Shown: positions 23,801 to 39,200, counted from the first letter of the stretch. The stretch: 64,000 bases of DNA from Cyrtodaria siliqua (GCA_037043455.1 JAWPHD010011229.1:1-64000); one strand, 5' to 3'. The notes: a model not told the origin generated them from the letters alone. Numbers and translations: made by a program.

Positions 23801-26800
23801 AGCATGAATTTTGTAACATTGTAGCCAATGAATGGTGTGATATTTTATTTATGGTGCTGTTGATAAAATTAATAAACACTAAACTATACTTGGAAAATGA
23901 AAGGTAAATGAACCTAATAATGAAGTTGTTGAGTATTTCTAATGTCTTCTACTTAAACACTTAATTTCATTTTTTTTTATAAAATAGTTTTCTCTTGATA
24001 CTGCCTCTATACTGTAATACACTATAATGACAGGTCTGAAATTAATGTATTTTGATACCTGTATGTTTTGTTTATTAATAATCTGGCATATTTTGGTGTT
24101 GTCTTCCTTTATATTTAATGTTAACTTATACGACCCCTGTACCAATGGAGAAGCTTAATTGGATGTTGAATGATAAAATGTACCCCACCCACTTTTCTTA
24201 CAAAACTAGTATCGTAGTTTGCCCAGAGAAACTTTTGTCATCATTTTACTTATGACTTCATAATCAGCTGTCTGCTGTAACAATGATGGAAACCAGTACA
24301 GTACACATTACAATTGAGTAAATATTGAATAAATATCACACGATCAAGTGATGATTGCTGTGTTGGCATATTTTTTTCGCATTGACTGCAAACTGCATAT
24401 TCTATTTCTAAACTGTCTCACTGATGATCAATCTTTTTTTCCCTGAAACCCGAAGTAACCATAACGATAATCTATTATTGGAAACCATGATCGATTGTCG
24501 CCGATCTGAGTCAGAAATGATCAATTTTCGTTTATAATCGATCATCTGAACATCACTAATTTCAATTCTCTCACCTCACACTCACCAGGATCAACATGAA
24601 TTCTTCATTTCTCTCTCCGTGGCCGAGGGTTAACGACATTGTGTTGTAAACCTTCTCGCCTCTCACTGCTGTGGGTTCGAATCCCACTGGGAGCTCGACC
24701 TGGTAAGTGAGAAAGTGTCGATTCTTAAGGATAGCGGGAGGCTGGTTTTGCCAAGGATTTTTTTTTGTCATATACAACCTTACATGTGTTGAAAATGATG
24801 TAAAAACACCATACATACATACATTCATTTCTCTCACCTCACACTTAAAAAACAACACAAATTCTTCATTTCTTTCACCTCATACTTGAAAAACATGAAT
24901 TTTTCATTTCTCCATCGCACACTTAAAACCCAATTTAAAATTAAATACAGCCGCATTGGCACTGTTCATGCTGTCAGAGTAAGCTCACTTGTTTATACTT
25001 GATCTGTTTCTTGCAGATTGCTCGTCGTCTTGCTGAAGCTTATTTACCACGGATGGTTATGCAGGCTTCCGGAGGTAACGATCAAGGTGTTCCTAGTCAG
25101 GGAGCTGTCCCTAAAAAGAAGAAATCCAACATGCAGCCGATATTTTCAGATTTTAAGGTATGAAATATTGTTCTATGAAATTATGATTTAAACTTTAATT
25201 TTAATAAAACCTTACATTGGTTAGTGTTAAGCACATCAGTAGAGCATTTGAATATTAAAACCAGGGATTTTTCTGCATTTTTGGAAGTGGGGCCAGAGGC
25301 CTTTTGAATTGGGAAAAATGTGTGTGAAATCTACAAATTGGAAAGAAAGAATAATCCTACTATATTACATAGTAAGACACTAAATATTTTTGGAATAGTT
25401 TCGAAATCAAGCTCTTATACAAGTCTGCAACAAAGACATTGTCAAATAGAGCTACGTTTATTATTAAATATAAGTTTGTTTTTTTTTTCTCTGTATTTTG
25501 GAAAAATATTTTGCTTTTTTGTGGGAAAATATGAGGATATTTTGGAATTCGATGTGTTTTATTTACAGAGGTGGTGGCCTAGTGGTTGAGACTGGGAGGT
25601 TGTTTGTTCAATTCCCAGCCACATTACGCCAAATGCTTTAGTAAAAAATGATACTATTATTAAACTTGCTTGCTTGATGGTGGTTCTGATTGCTTGACAT
25701 ACAGTATTTAAAGAGTTTGGTATAATGTGACCGGGTGGGATATCATGCTATGTGTCTACGGCCTGGTATTACAGTGTGGCAGCATCATAAGTTGAGCATT
25801 TAGCAAATAGACATCATTCTGATATGACGTGAAGATGATTGTTAAAAGCGATATTAATTCCCGTACATACATGTTTAATTTTGTATTAGGTATTGTGGAC
25901 TCGGGTTCAATCGAATGAAGGTTACTAAAGACAACAAATAGTTTGCCCAACTGTGCAGCAAACTATGTTGTCCTTCATTGGTGTGTGCGGGGTATGTAGG
26001 TAGGGATGCGGGAGCGGATGGGAGGTATTAGTTAGCCTTTGGACTTTAGTTCTACTTTTATCTGAGTAAAAAGAACAGAACCTGTAAGACTAAAATCCTA
26101 AATTTTGCAGCTGTGGATACTGATCCAGCCAGACAAGACATATATTACAAAGTTAAAACCATTTATTTGATTAATCTAAATAAGACACTGTTCAAACTGG
26201 TCTAGTGATAACATGCTTGCCTAGTTACCACAAGGTTGCAGATTCAAGACACCTGAACAGAATGTTGTACTTGTGACCTTGATCAAGTCACTGATCCTCA
26301 CCGCTTCTTCCATTGAATTGCTCTGTTAAGTTGAATTGAATTGAATTGAATGTTGTTTAACGGCTCATCAACACAGTATAGGTTATTTAGAGCCGCCCCA
26401 GAGAGAGGGGAAGGATACATAGGAATCCGGGAACCTGCCCTACTCTTATTATCGAATAGATTCCTATGGTTCTTTAACGTGCTCGGAGGATAGACCGATA
26501 CACGGGACCGCCCGGTTTACGTCCCCATCCGACGGACGAGGCTAAGGTAAAGTATCTTGCCCAAGAACACACCGACGGAACTCAGTGGCACCACGGAGGA
26601 TTGAACCTGGGGCCTCCGGTTACAAATCCGCCGCGCTACCGACTGCGCCACGCCAGCCCCTCTGTTAAGTTGAACGCTGTTTCACGTTTTGGAATAAAAG
26701 AACCAGAATAATCTATTCGATAGTAAGAGTGGCGATCTCGGATTCCTTTGTATCTGCAACCTCTCTGGGAGATGCTCTAAAATAATTTAAATACTGTGTT

Positions 26801-29800
26801 AAACAACTATTCAAACTAATATAAGGAAAGGAACAAATGACTATTCATCCTAAGGAAAGGAACAAATAATTATTCAACCAAAGGAAGGAACAAATGACTA
26901 TTCAACTTATGGAAAGGACCAAATGACTATTCAACCAAAGGAAAGGAACAAACAACTATTCAACCTAAGGAAATGAACAAACAACTATTCAACCTAAGGA
27001 AATGAGCAAACAACTATTCAACCTAAGGAAAGGATCAAATGACTATTCTATCTAATGAAAGGAACAAATGACTATTCAACCAAAGGAAAGGAACAAACAA
27101 CTGTTCAAGCTAATGAAAGGAACAAACAACAATTACTATTCAACCTAAGGAAATACTTCTGTCCTGATCTTTGTATTTGTTGTCTGACATCGTATATATG
27201 CATTTAGTTTTAGATATAATCAAAAATTATGTTAAAACCAAATACCTAAATGTTTGTGTTGATGAGTCACTAATATATCTGTTTAAATCTTGTTTATGTG
27301 AATAGTCACTCAGGTTTATTGTTTTTGCAGTTTCCTGAAGAAACCAAAGGACAGGTTCTTTATCAAAATGATTTAAGGTAAGTGTCTTGCATTCACATTA
27401 TAATACATTTGCCAGTTTTATCCAATAACTTGCCATGTGGGAGTGTAATAAAGCCATGGTGTATTTATCATATTTCACTAGTGAGTAAATATGCCAATGA
27501 AGACCGAATCATTGTTTGCTCCTTTCTGTGTGCATCGGAATTGCGTTGGCGATTTTCTTAAACTTTTACAGTAATGGAAATGGCCGACGTAGTTCCGTTG
27601 TACGGAGAAGACCGAGTCAATATACATCATACAAAATAATTAATATACAACGTCATCAATAAAAAATATACCTTATGAAGCTTTTTTGGAGTTATGTGAT
27701 AAATAGAATCTTATATTCGTGCTGCCTGTTTAATTGGATTTATTAAACTGGATGGAGAAAACTGATATGATTCTTGGCACAGCCTCGCATCAGATAATTT
27801 TATCAAACTCTTTTAATATTGAATAATTAAATTTATTAAACTTGTTGGGTAAAACTGATATGATTCAATATTAAACAGTAGCTCATGTAAGATTCTGTTT
27901 AAATAAACGTCTGCTTAAAGTTCTCCAGCCATGTTTGTTTCATGACCTTGTTTATGTTTATTTAAATCGAAATCAATACACAACAATATATATTTACAAT
28001 TCACACATTGCAATATCTGTGAAAAGCGAGAATAACAATTTATTTTGATGATGTAGGAAACTTTGAACCACAGGTAAATGTATTGATCAATTATCTGGTA
28101 ATAGTTTTGCAGCTATACAATTCAGATTTACTTCAGTCACGCAGTGGTAAAAGTAGTATCTACGTCATGCCAATAATACTAATTTTTACATACAACTTAG
28201 TAGCGGTTTTAAATATATGTTTCTCTCCGGGACTGTCAAGAAATGTTCATAAAATTATGATGTTTAAGAAAGAGTTAAATGTGTTAATTGATAATACTAC
28301 AAAAAGGGTGGCCATTCATCTTTGTCATAACAACATAATTATAGGAGAGATAATTGTCAGTTTTGTATGTTAAAACATGTCAGTCTTGTCACTCAGGGTG
28401 TGATATCAATGAACTAGTAGCATCATCCGTACTGTATTTGCTGCATACAATTGAAGGGTTCAATGCAACACTGTATCTTTTTCTTTATTTAGATTTATTG
28501 TAAAATCAAAAATTTAAAGAATTTGGGCAGATTGTCATGTGGTCACATGTTGTCCGATATTAAAAACGGCATATTAACTTGAGAAATGCATTTTGACTTA
28601 AAGGCGTGGTTAACGTGTATGACATTATTTAAAGAACAAACAGCGTAACAGGTAACAGATAAATTGACAACAGTAAAAAAAATCTACCACGTCATATGCA
28701 TGCTCTGAAAATCATTTTCCTAGAGATTTTATAATAAAACTACCATTGTCTTAAATTCCTGGTGTCTTTCTCCACCAGTGGAAAATGGAAAAGTCGCCAT
28801 ATGACCTAAGCTGTTGGTGTGACTATAAAATCCAATTCAATTCACAAATGGTTCATGCATGTAAAGCATTATTAATATTAATTTAAACATTGAATTCTGT
28901 ATTTTACTTAACCATATGGTTACCTGTTCGCCTGGGTTTGGGGGCGTCCATGGCCGAGTGGTTAACGTCTCTGACTTGAAATCACTTGCCCCTCACCACT
29001 TTAGGTTCGATCCCTCAGGGGCCTGGGAATCTTTATATGAGGAAGCTATCCAGCTGGCTTGCGGAACGTCGGTGGTTCTACCCAGGTGCCCGTCCGTGCA
29101 CGAAAATTGCCCGGAGGAGCACCTCGGGTCTTCCTCCACCAATGGAAGCTGGAAAGTCGCCATATGACCTTAGCTGTTGGTGCGACTATAAAATCCAATT
29201 CAGTCAATCAATCGCCTGGGTTTGAGAGATCAAGTGGATCGTTTTTAATGTTCATGCTTTCAGTTTATCTTTTAAAGAAAGTGTTACTGTTTGTTACCAG
29301 AATAATTCCAACTTGTTTCTGACAGGTGACCATAATATATCCAATGATATTTTTCAGCGAGGTCAACAAGGAAGATTTTAAGGTGAGAGCTGGTATTTTA
29401 TCATTGTAACTATGAAATGACCTTATATTGTTTTTCGAGCCCAATTTAGTTGCCACTTTGTCCGTTGGTCTGCTGTTAAACATTCAAACCAGTCAAGGGA
29501 TTTTGATAATATTTTACTGGAAGTTTAGTGTCAACATGGCAATCGTGAAAACAACTTACAGATGTCTATTGTCAAGGCCATATTAGGGTGTCAGAAGACG
29601 GTATTTTTCTGTCCACTCTATAAATTTCAAACCTGTGGAAGGATTTTGATGATAATTTACAGGATGTTAATGCTTGGTGGTGTGTGTGTGGGGGGTGGAT
29701 GACACCACAGAGTCAGGTGATATAACTCTTGCTTATATTATACCCCCACAAACGAATATAGGAGTGAGCTTGTCGTTCCGTCTGTCGGTCTGTTGGTTTC

Positions 29801-32800
29801 CGGACGATAACTCATGAAAGGGTTGGTGGATTTAAATAATATTTGGTACATGGGTATAACACCATAAAATACAAGTCAAGTTCGACTTTGGTTACAAACC
29901 ACCAATTTTTGACGGAGTTATGGCCCCTTTTCAACTTAGAATTTGCCCAAAAAACGGTTTCCGGACGATAACTCATGAAAGGGTTAATGGATTTAAATAA
30001 TATTTGGTACACCGGCATAACACCATAAAATACAAGTCAAGTTCGACTTTGGTTACAAACCACCAATTTTTGACGGAATTATGGCTCCTTTTCAACTTAG
30101 AATTTGCCAAAAAAATGGTTTCCGTAAGATAACTCATGAAAGGGTTGATGGATTTAAATAATATTTGGTACACGGGTAAAACACCATAAAATACATGTCA
30201 AGTTCGATTTTGCTTACAAACCACCAATTTTTGACGGAGTTATGGCCCATTTTCAACTTAGAATTTGCCCAAAAAACGGTTTCCGGACGATAACTCATGA
30301 AAGGGTTGATGGATTTAAATAATATTTGGTACACGGGTATAACACCATAAAATACAAGTCAAGTTCGACTTTGATTACAAACCACCAATTTTTGACGGAG
30401 TTATGGCCCCTTTTCAACTTAGAATTTGCCCAAAAATTGGTGTCCGGACGATAACTCATGAAAGGGTCGACGGATTTAAATAACTTTTGGTACACGGGTT
30501 TAAGACCATAAAATACAGGTCAAGTTCGACTTTGGTTACTAACCACCAATTTTTGACGGAGTTATGGCCCCTTTTCAACTTAGAATTTGCCCAAAAAACG
30601 GTGTCGGGACGATTACTCATGAAAGGGTCGACAGATTTAAATAATTTTTGGTACACGGTTTAAGACCATAAAATACAGGTCAAGTTCGACTTTGGTTACA
30701 AATCACCAATTTTTGATGGAATTATGGCCCCTTTTCAACTTAGAATTTGCCAAAAAAATGCTACAGTCAACTCTGAGGAACCTGCTAATTTGGGTTTGTA
30801 TTAAATTTAAACAATTTATAATGCATCCTCTTCATGACCATGTCTCTTTTTATTACACTTATACATCTTTGACTTGAAGGGTGTAACACGCAAATTTTTG
30901 TTAGTCTTCTTCCCTGATCACAGGGGCACAGACTAACTCTATTTAGCTAGGAGCCAGCTGGGCCCCTGACTTAGAATTTTTAGCGGCCCAGCCCAAAAGT
31001 GAGGGGCCCAACAAAATATTATTTTATTTTACCACTCTGGTGCATAATTTATGAACAATTAGATGCCATTACTCCGTGTTTATTGACTATTACAAACAAC
31101 AATACTGATCATTACAAGTCCAAGTTATCTATTCAATTATAAATAGTATTGTTAATGAGTTTTGTTATAAATGATCACAGCTAGAATATGTAAATAATTG
31201 TAATAAAAGATTAAAAAGTATTAGATATTATTAAATTAATGTTTTATTTTGTTATAAATATTTTATGTTGACATGCAGTTTTAAAATTAATGTATGAGAC
31301 CTTTTCTATCAACATGATTCTCTGCCATATAATTATTATTATTGATGATGTCTAAAAGCACCGCATTTTAGAATATCCAAAAACCGGAAGTGAAACCTAA
31401 TTATTTCCCCTTCAAATTATAACACGAATTGATAATCATGTGTAAAATAAACACTACCATGTCTGTTTTAATGCTGATTTTATACCAGCAAATGTTACTT
31501 GTACTCTTGCACATCTAATTTTACATTGACATTCGAAGCATGGAGTACCGTAACATGCAGTTTTGTGGGAAACCGTACATCGCAACATCAAGAACATTGT
31601 CTTGTTTTGGCAGTGGAAAAATAAAAACAAACGTTTGTTTTGTTATTAATTTGTCATGCGTTTGTCTATTTCGGCCAAAAGTACGTAGTTCATGGGACCA
31701 AAGCAAAATCTGCGGGGTAAAATCCTCGAACTTAAATGTTTGTGTTGAATGATTACCCTTTTTCAGTTTTTTGGATTGAATATTTTTGGTCACCACATGG
31801 GCGCGTGAAAGTCAAATTTTGGTCGCCCAGACCATTTTTTACTCGCCAATGGCGACTGGGCGAGTGCTAATTTGTGCCCCTGTCAGATCACTAACAATAT
31901 TGAAAACTCTCTCTCTCCTCTCCCCCTCTCTCTCTCTCATTATTTTTTTTACTGTTTATTTCATATTTTGTAGTTTAAATAATTTGTTTGCCATTGTCTA
32001 TATTGTTTGAATATTTTTTAGCGGGAGGGCCATATTTCTAATGTTGTAATAACTTGTTGCCCGACCCCATTTCCATGTACATTTATTGGAAATAAATATG
32101 ATTAAACTAGACCATTGTTTTCTTGTGGTTGCCATGTTTATGTGACAAGGCGGTATTGGGGGGTTTTAATCACTTTCAGAGATAATTCTAGTTTTGACAG
32201 AATTGTGGTCCCTTTCATACTAAGAAAACCTGATTAAAGTTTGTATGTAAGCTTGGTTAACGTTTGTATGTAAGCTTGTATCTCCCAAACCACTTTACAC
32301 AATAGATTGAAACTTCACACATGTAATCAGCATCATTAGATGACACCACAGAGTTAAATGATATAACTCTTGCTTTTATTGTGACAGAATTATGGCCTCT
32401 TTTATACTTAGAAAACTTGGTTGAAGTTTGTATGTAAGCTTGGTTAAAGTTTGTATGTAAGTTTGTATCTTCCAAACCACTTTACACAATGGATTTAAAC
32501 TTCACACATGTATTCAGCATCATTAGATGACACCACAGAGTCAGGTGACGTAACTCTTGCTTTTATTTTGACAGAATTATGGCCCCTTTCATACATAGAA
32601 AACTTGATTGAAGTTTGTATGCAAGCTTGTATCTCGCAAACTTAACATAATAGATTAAAACTTCACACATGCATTGGGCATCATAACACAACACCACAGA
32701 GCCAGGTTCCATAACTCTTGCATCTATTTAAATTCAATTATGGCCCCTTTTGTACTTAAGGAATTTGGTTAAAGTTTGTATGTAAATTTGTATCTCGCAA

Positions 32801-35800
32801 AGTACTTTACATAATAGATTAAAACTTCACACATGCATTCATCATCATTAGACAACACCATGGAACCAAGTTCTATAACTCTTGCTTTTATTTTAATGAA
32901 ATTATGGCCTTTTTTATTCTTTGAAAATTTGGTTAAAGTTTGTATTGTAAGCTTTACATCTCCAAAAATACTTTGCATAATGGATTGAAACTTCACACAT
33001 GTATTTGGCATCTTGTATAGCCCAAGTTTAGCTCGACTGATCAGAGATCAGCAGAGCTTATGCCGTGGTGCGGCGTCCGTCGTCCGTCTGTCTGTCCGTC
33101 TGTCCGTAAACTTTTTTTTGTAGCGACTACTCCTCTGAAACTACTGAATAGATTTTCATGAAACTTTACAGAAATGTTGCCCATGAAGTCTAGTTGATCC
33201 TAGCAAAAATTCATGTTGATGTGAAATCCAAGATGGCCGCCAAATCTAAAAATAGGTTTTTAAAAAACAAGTTTGTAGCGACTACTTCTTGAAAACTCTA
33301 ACTGATATTGATATGGGACTTTTTCTAAAATGATCAGCATGACATGATGTTGGTCCTTGTCGAAAATCGTTTTGATTTGACGTTAAACATGGCTGCCAGC
33401 GGCCATCTTTGTTTACATAGAGTTATATAATGAAAACTTGTAGCGACTACTCCTCTGAAACTACTTGACGGATTTTCATGAAACTTCACAGGAATGTTGC
33501 TCTTGATGTCTAATTGATCCTAGCAGAATTTCAGTTCGCCAGAAATTCAAGATGGCCGCCACGGCTAAAAATAAATTTTCAAAATACAATTTTGTAGCGA
33601 GTACTTCTTGAAAACTGTAAGTGATATTGATATGGGACTTTTTCTAAAATGATCAGCATGACATGATGGTTATCCGAGTCGAACATTATTTTGATTCGAC
33701 GTTTAACATGGCCGCCAGTGGCCATCTTTGTTTACATAGAGTTATATAATGAAAACTTGTAGCGACTACTCCTCTGAAACTACTTGACGGATTTTCATGA
33801 AACTTTACAGGAATGTTGCTGGTAATGTCTAATTGATCCTAGCAAAATTTCAGATCGGCCAGAAATTCAATATGGCGGCCACAGCTAAAAATAGATTTTT
33901 AAAAAATAAGTTTGTAGCGACTACTTCTTGAAAACTATGAGTGATATTGATATGGGACTTTTTCTAAAATGATCAGCATGACATGATGGTTATCTGAGTC
34001 GAACATTATTTTGATTCGACGTTTAACATGGCTGCCAGTGGCCATCTTTGTTTACATAAGAGTTATATAATGAAAACTTGTAGCGACTACTCCTCTGAAA
34101 CTACTTGACGGATTTTCATGAAACTTCACAGGAATGTTGCTCTTGATGTCTAATTGATCCTAGCAGATGGCCGCCACGGCTAAAAATACATTTTCAACAA
34201 ACTAGTTTGTAGCGACTACTTCCTGAAATCAAAATCATTCAGTAGAGCTTCAAGGTCATTGCCCTCTTGTTTTATTATAACAATATTATGGCCCCTTTTA
34301 TACTTAGAAATCTTGGTTAAAGCTTGTATGAAAATGATGGACTTGTTTATCAATTTTAATTTCACCAAAGTCGAGCATCTGCACCGTTGGCGGTGCTCTT
34401 GTTATGCTCTGCCACGAACATGGAGCAATCTGTTTTTAGCCAAGTCCTTTTCTCAGACACAAAAGGCTGTAGTGCACTTATAACTTACGTTTGCTTCTAA
34501 ATGACAGCAGTATGTTTCTACCAAAAGTAGGTCAGTGTGAATGACCCTGACCTACTTTGATCATTGAGTTCAGTTTTTTTCACGCCCCGTGTGGTTCTCG
34601 GGGGCCCCGTTTGGTCTTGGGGCAAAGAATAGGGCCACTGCAGATCACTTTTGAGAGATAGGCAGAGGGGTAGAATCCCCCCAAATTCATGTTCATTTTA
34701 TCATTTTTTGTTCATGTTCATTAAGCCCCGTGTGTTTCCGGAGGCCCCCGTTTGGTCACGGGGCAGAGAATAGGGCCACTGCAGATCCCTTTGGAGGGAT
34801 AGGCAGAGGGGTAGAATCCCCCCAAATTCATGTTCATTTTATCATTTTTTGTTCATGTTAATTAAAGGTCTTCATCATGATCCCTGCATTGTTTCAGGTG
34901 CTATCTCGCTCGCATCAAAAGAGCAGTGGCAGAAAAACAATAACGTGGCTCCAGCGTAAATGGAGTTTCTATGATAGAACTTGCAGCAACTCTGCAATTC
35001 AGGGCGAGAAGGTTCTAGGCCCATTTTCCATATTTTATCTCGATGTACATGGAAGATGAGCCTGGCATGTTCATGCCTGATAGGCGCCATATAACCTTCT
35101 CATGTGTTGGTGCGCCTTAAAACCCCAATTCAATCAATTCAATCAATCATGTTCATTAAAGGTCTTCATCATGATCCCTGCATTGTTTCAGGTGCTATCT
35201 CGCTCGCATCAAAAGAGCAGTGGCAGAAAAACAATAACGTGGCTCCAGCGTAAATGGAGTTTCTACGATAGAATTTGCAGCAACTCTGCAGTTCAGGGTG
35301 AAAAGTTTCTAGGCCCATTTTCCATATTTTATCTCGATGTACATGGTAGATGAGCCTGGCATGTTCATGCCTTTTAGGCGCCATATAACCTTTTCATGTG
35401 TTGGTGCGCCTTAAAACCCCAATTCAGTTCATTTTTTTCACACAATAACTGCCATACATTCTTCAAACTTTAAATTACTTCATACTCAATAACATCTACA
35501 TGAGGGAAACCATAAGTAGGTCAGTTTCAATGAGTGTGACCTATTTTTCATATCCTGTCAATTTTGTCAATTTCTCGAACAATATTAAACATACGTACAG
35601 CTTTCTAACATTCTACACACTAACATCTACATAGAAGTAACTTGTTCCTTTTGAATTTGAATTGAATTGAATGTTGTCTAACGGCTCATCAACACAGTAT
35701 AGGTTATTTAGAGCCACGCCAGAGAGAGGGGAAGGATACATAGGAATCCGGGAACCGTGGCCTACTCTTATTATCAAAAAGATTCCTATGGGTTTTTTAA

Positions 35801-36206
35801 CGTGCTCGGAGGATAGACCGATAAACAGGACTGCCCGGTTTACGTCCCCATCCGACGGAAGAGGCTAAGGGAAAGTGTCTTGCCCAAAACCACACCGACG
35901 AAACTCAGTGGCACCACAGAGGATTGAACCCGGGGCCTCCGGTTACAAATCCGCCGCGCTACCGACTGTGCCATGCCAGCTCTCTGTTCCTTTTACAGAA
36001 GTAGGTATAAAAGTGGAACAGGAAATGTAGCATTAAGTAAACCAAAAACATTCGTACAAAACAAACAACAATTACAAGGAAAAATAGAAGGGTAACACTT
36101 TTTTCTCTTGGATGAAACTGGATCTATGAAAGTCATACAATCTCTGTGGGATGAAAAGATTGCAATATTGATTGGATGTATGGGGAGACTGATAAGGCTG
36201 CCACTT

Positions 36207-36258
<52 letters not shown>

Positions 36259-39200
36259 TGGAAAAGAAGTATATGAGTGACAGTACTAGTGCTAAAGCGC
36301 AGCATACATTTTCTAGTTTTTGAAAAGAGATATCAAGACAAACTAGATGATTTTCTTTCAATAAACTTGTACTTGTACCAAACTAACATTGCATTTCAGA
36401 TAAATGACCTTTAAATTCAGGTGACTACTCATTTGAATGTAAAGGATACAAGAGTTAAGTAAGCTCAAATTATGTTGTCAGAAATAAAATAATGTCATTG
36501 AAAACCATATATTAAAGTGTATGCTATTTTATAAAGTTTATATATTTTCTGATTCACTTTTATATATACTTGCAGCCCTGTGATAGACAGACTGTTGTAT
36601 ATAACCTGGAGGAAACTATTAGAACTGCAGACGCACCAGGAGACTCAGGTGAGTTTGCTCATTCAATCAGTTGAGTCCTGCGGAATCACGTTTTTGTCAG
36701 CCTGAGGGTTGTTTTGGTGTCTTTTTTTTTTAGCTCACCTGAGTGGACTCTTCATCCGTCGTCCTTCCACGTCCATCCATATACGTTGTTAACTTTTGCT
36801 TTAAAACACTTCTCCTCAGAAACGGCTTGATCAAATCCACACAAATGATCCTTAGGTCAATGGTTTCAAATTTTAAAAATTTATATTAGTGTGACTGTGA
36901 CACCCAGGGTACCCGTCATTACCACATAAAACGGTTGAAACCTTCAAAAAAATCTCGAGAACCACTGAACAGATTTTAAAAGTTTTTCTTTATTAATGAT
37001 CACGAACCCCTTGACTATCAAGTTCCTTTAGTGTTAGTGTACAATCTTTAGTTTTAAACTTGCCAACTATTGTGGGTTTTGATTCTCTTTGCATTCTATG
37101 TAAGAATACTAGAAACACTGGAATATAAAATGATATTTTTTCTACTTCTAGAACTGCCGGATGACTTTTTTGAAGTAACAGAAAGTGACATAAAAAAACT
37201 GCTTGCTGCTCAAAAAAAGAAAATGTAAGTAATGAAGATAATATAGGTCCTGCTAATGACTGTACGGATATTGAAATTGAAGAAAATAATGGTATATGTT
37301 GATAATTGGGAGAGCAGATTCCAGGGAAATCTGTTGAACAAGGAAATGGCATCACATACAAACAAGCAGAAAACTTGTATTTGAATTTATATTTGAAAGT
37401 ATAATCTTTATTTACTGAGCTTTTCAGAAGAGAACAAAATTGGGTCCATATAGAAAAAAAAAGGAGATATATTGGCTAATATTGATTTATAGATCACCTG
37501 AGCCACAGACTCGAGGTGGCTCAATCTATTAGGATCACTCGGCGTCCATCATTCGTCCATCCGTTGTTAGCCACTTCTTCAAATGACCTTCTCAGAAACC
37601 GTTTGGTCAATTTTGACCAGACCTCATGTGGATAATCCTTAGGTCAATAGTTTTCTAATTTGTAGGTCAATGCGACATCCATGATGGCCACCATTGCCAC
37701 AAAAGTTTGAAACCTTAATACCAAAACTGAGTTGTTGTTTAACTACTCATCGACACAGTTATTTAGAGTTGCCCCAGAGAGATTGGTAGGAAACATAAGA
37801 ACCTTGGAACCCTGTCCTACTGTTACTAATAAACAGATTCCTATGGTTCTTTACCCCTGCTTGGAGGATAAACTCCAATGCATTGTGAAAAGCCTGGTTT
37901 ACGTCCCCAGCTTACAGACGTGGCTATGGGAAGTGCCATGACGAAGGACGCACTAATCTAAGCCAGTGAGGCTCATACCCACGATCTCCAGATTCAGCGG
38001 TGAACATGCTATCACTTGGCCATCGTTGTCACTGTTATAATGACTATTATATACACATACATGGATGAGACGATCTCCAGATTCAGCAGTGTACGTGCTA
38101 TCCACTAGGCCACCATTTTCACTGTTATAATGACTATTATAGTCACATACAGGGATAAGATGATCTATCCACTGGGCCACCGTTGTCACTGTTAAATGAC
38201 TATTATATACACATACAGGGATAAGATGATCTATCCACTTAGCCACCGTTGTCACTGTTATAATGACTGTTATATATACATACAGTTATGAGATGATTTC
38301 CAGATTCAGCGGTGAACGTGCTATCCACTAGGCCACCGTTGTCACTGTTATAATGACTATTATATACACATACAGGGATGAGATGATCTATCCACTAGGC
38401 CACCATTGTCACTGTTATAATGACTATTATATACACATACAGGGATGAGATGTTCTATCCACTAGGCCACCGTTGTCACTGTTATAATGACTATTGTATA
38501 CACATACAGGGATGAGATATCTATCCACTGGGCCACCGTTGTCACTGTTATAATGACTATTATATACACATACAGGGACGAGATGATCTATCCACTGGGC
38601 CACCGTTGTCACTGTTATAATGACTATTATAGACACATACAGGGATGAGATGTTCTATCCACTAGGCCACCGTTGTCACTGTTATAATGACTATTATATA
38701 CACATACAGGGATGAGATGTTCTATCCACTAGGCCACCGTTGTCACTGTTATAATGACTATTATATACACATACAGGGATGAGATGTTCTATCCACTGGG
38801 CCACCGTTGTCACTGTTATAATGACTATTATATACACATACAGGGATGAGATGTTCTATCCACTGGGCCACCGTTGTCACTGTTATAATGACTATTGTAT
38901 ACACATACAGGGATGAGATGTTCTATCCACTGGGCCACCGTTGTCACTGTTATAATGACTATTATAGACACATTCAGGGATGAGATGATCTATCCACTGG
39001 GCCACCATTGTCACTGTTATAATGACTATTATATACACATACAGGGATGAGATGTTCTATCCACTAGGCCACCGTTGTCACTGTTATAATGACTATTATA
39101 TACACATACAGGGATGAGATGTTCTATCCACTAGGCCACCGTTGTCACTGTTATAATGACTATTATATACACATACAGGGATGAGATGTTCTATCCACTG

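Noticed and set aside
23644..23907. 87-codon frame overlapping exon 6
   Set aside because: It is in a different frame from the conserved reading and lacks homology.
26585..26657. tRNA-Thr gene candidate (minus strand), and similar tRNA-like heads at 24616, 28941, 35910
   Set aside because: They have A and B boxes but stems are imperfect, and each is followed by a SINE body and tail with target duplications. They are SINE heads rather than tRNA genes.
29812..30656. Five similar 66-residue minus-strand frames
   Set aside because: They repeat every 161 bp and are the translated tandem unit of a repeat element.
35993..36361. 122-codon minus-strand frame with a Cys-Val run
   Set aside because: The run is the translated (CA)n microsatellite; the rest lacks homology.
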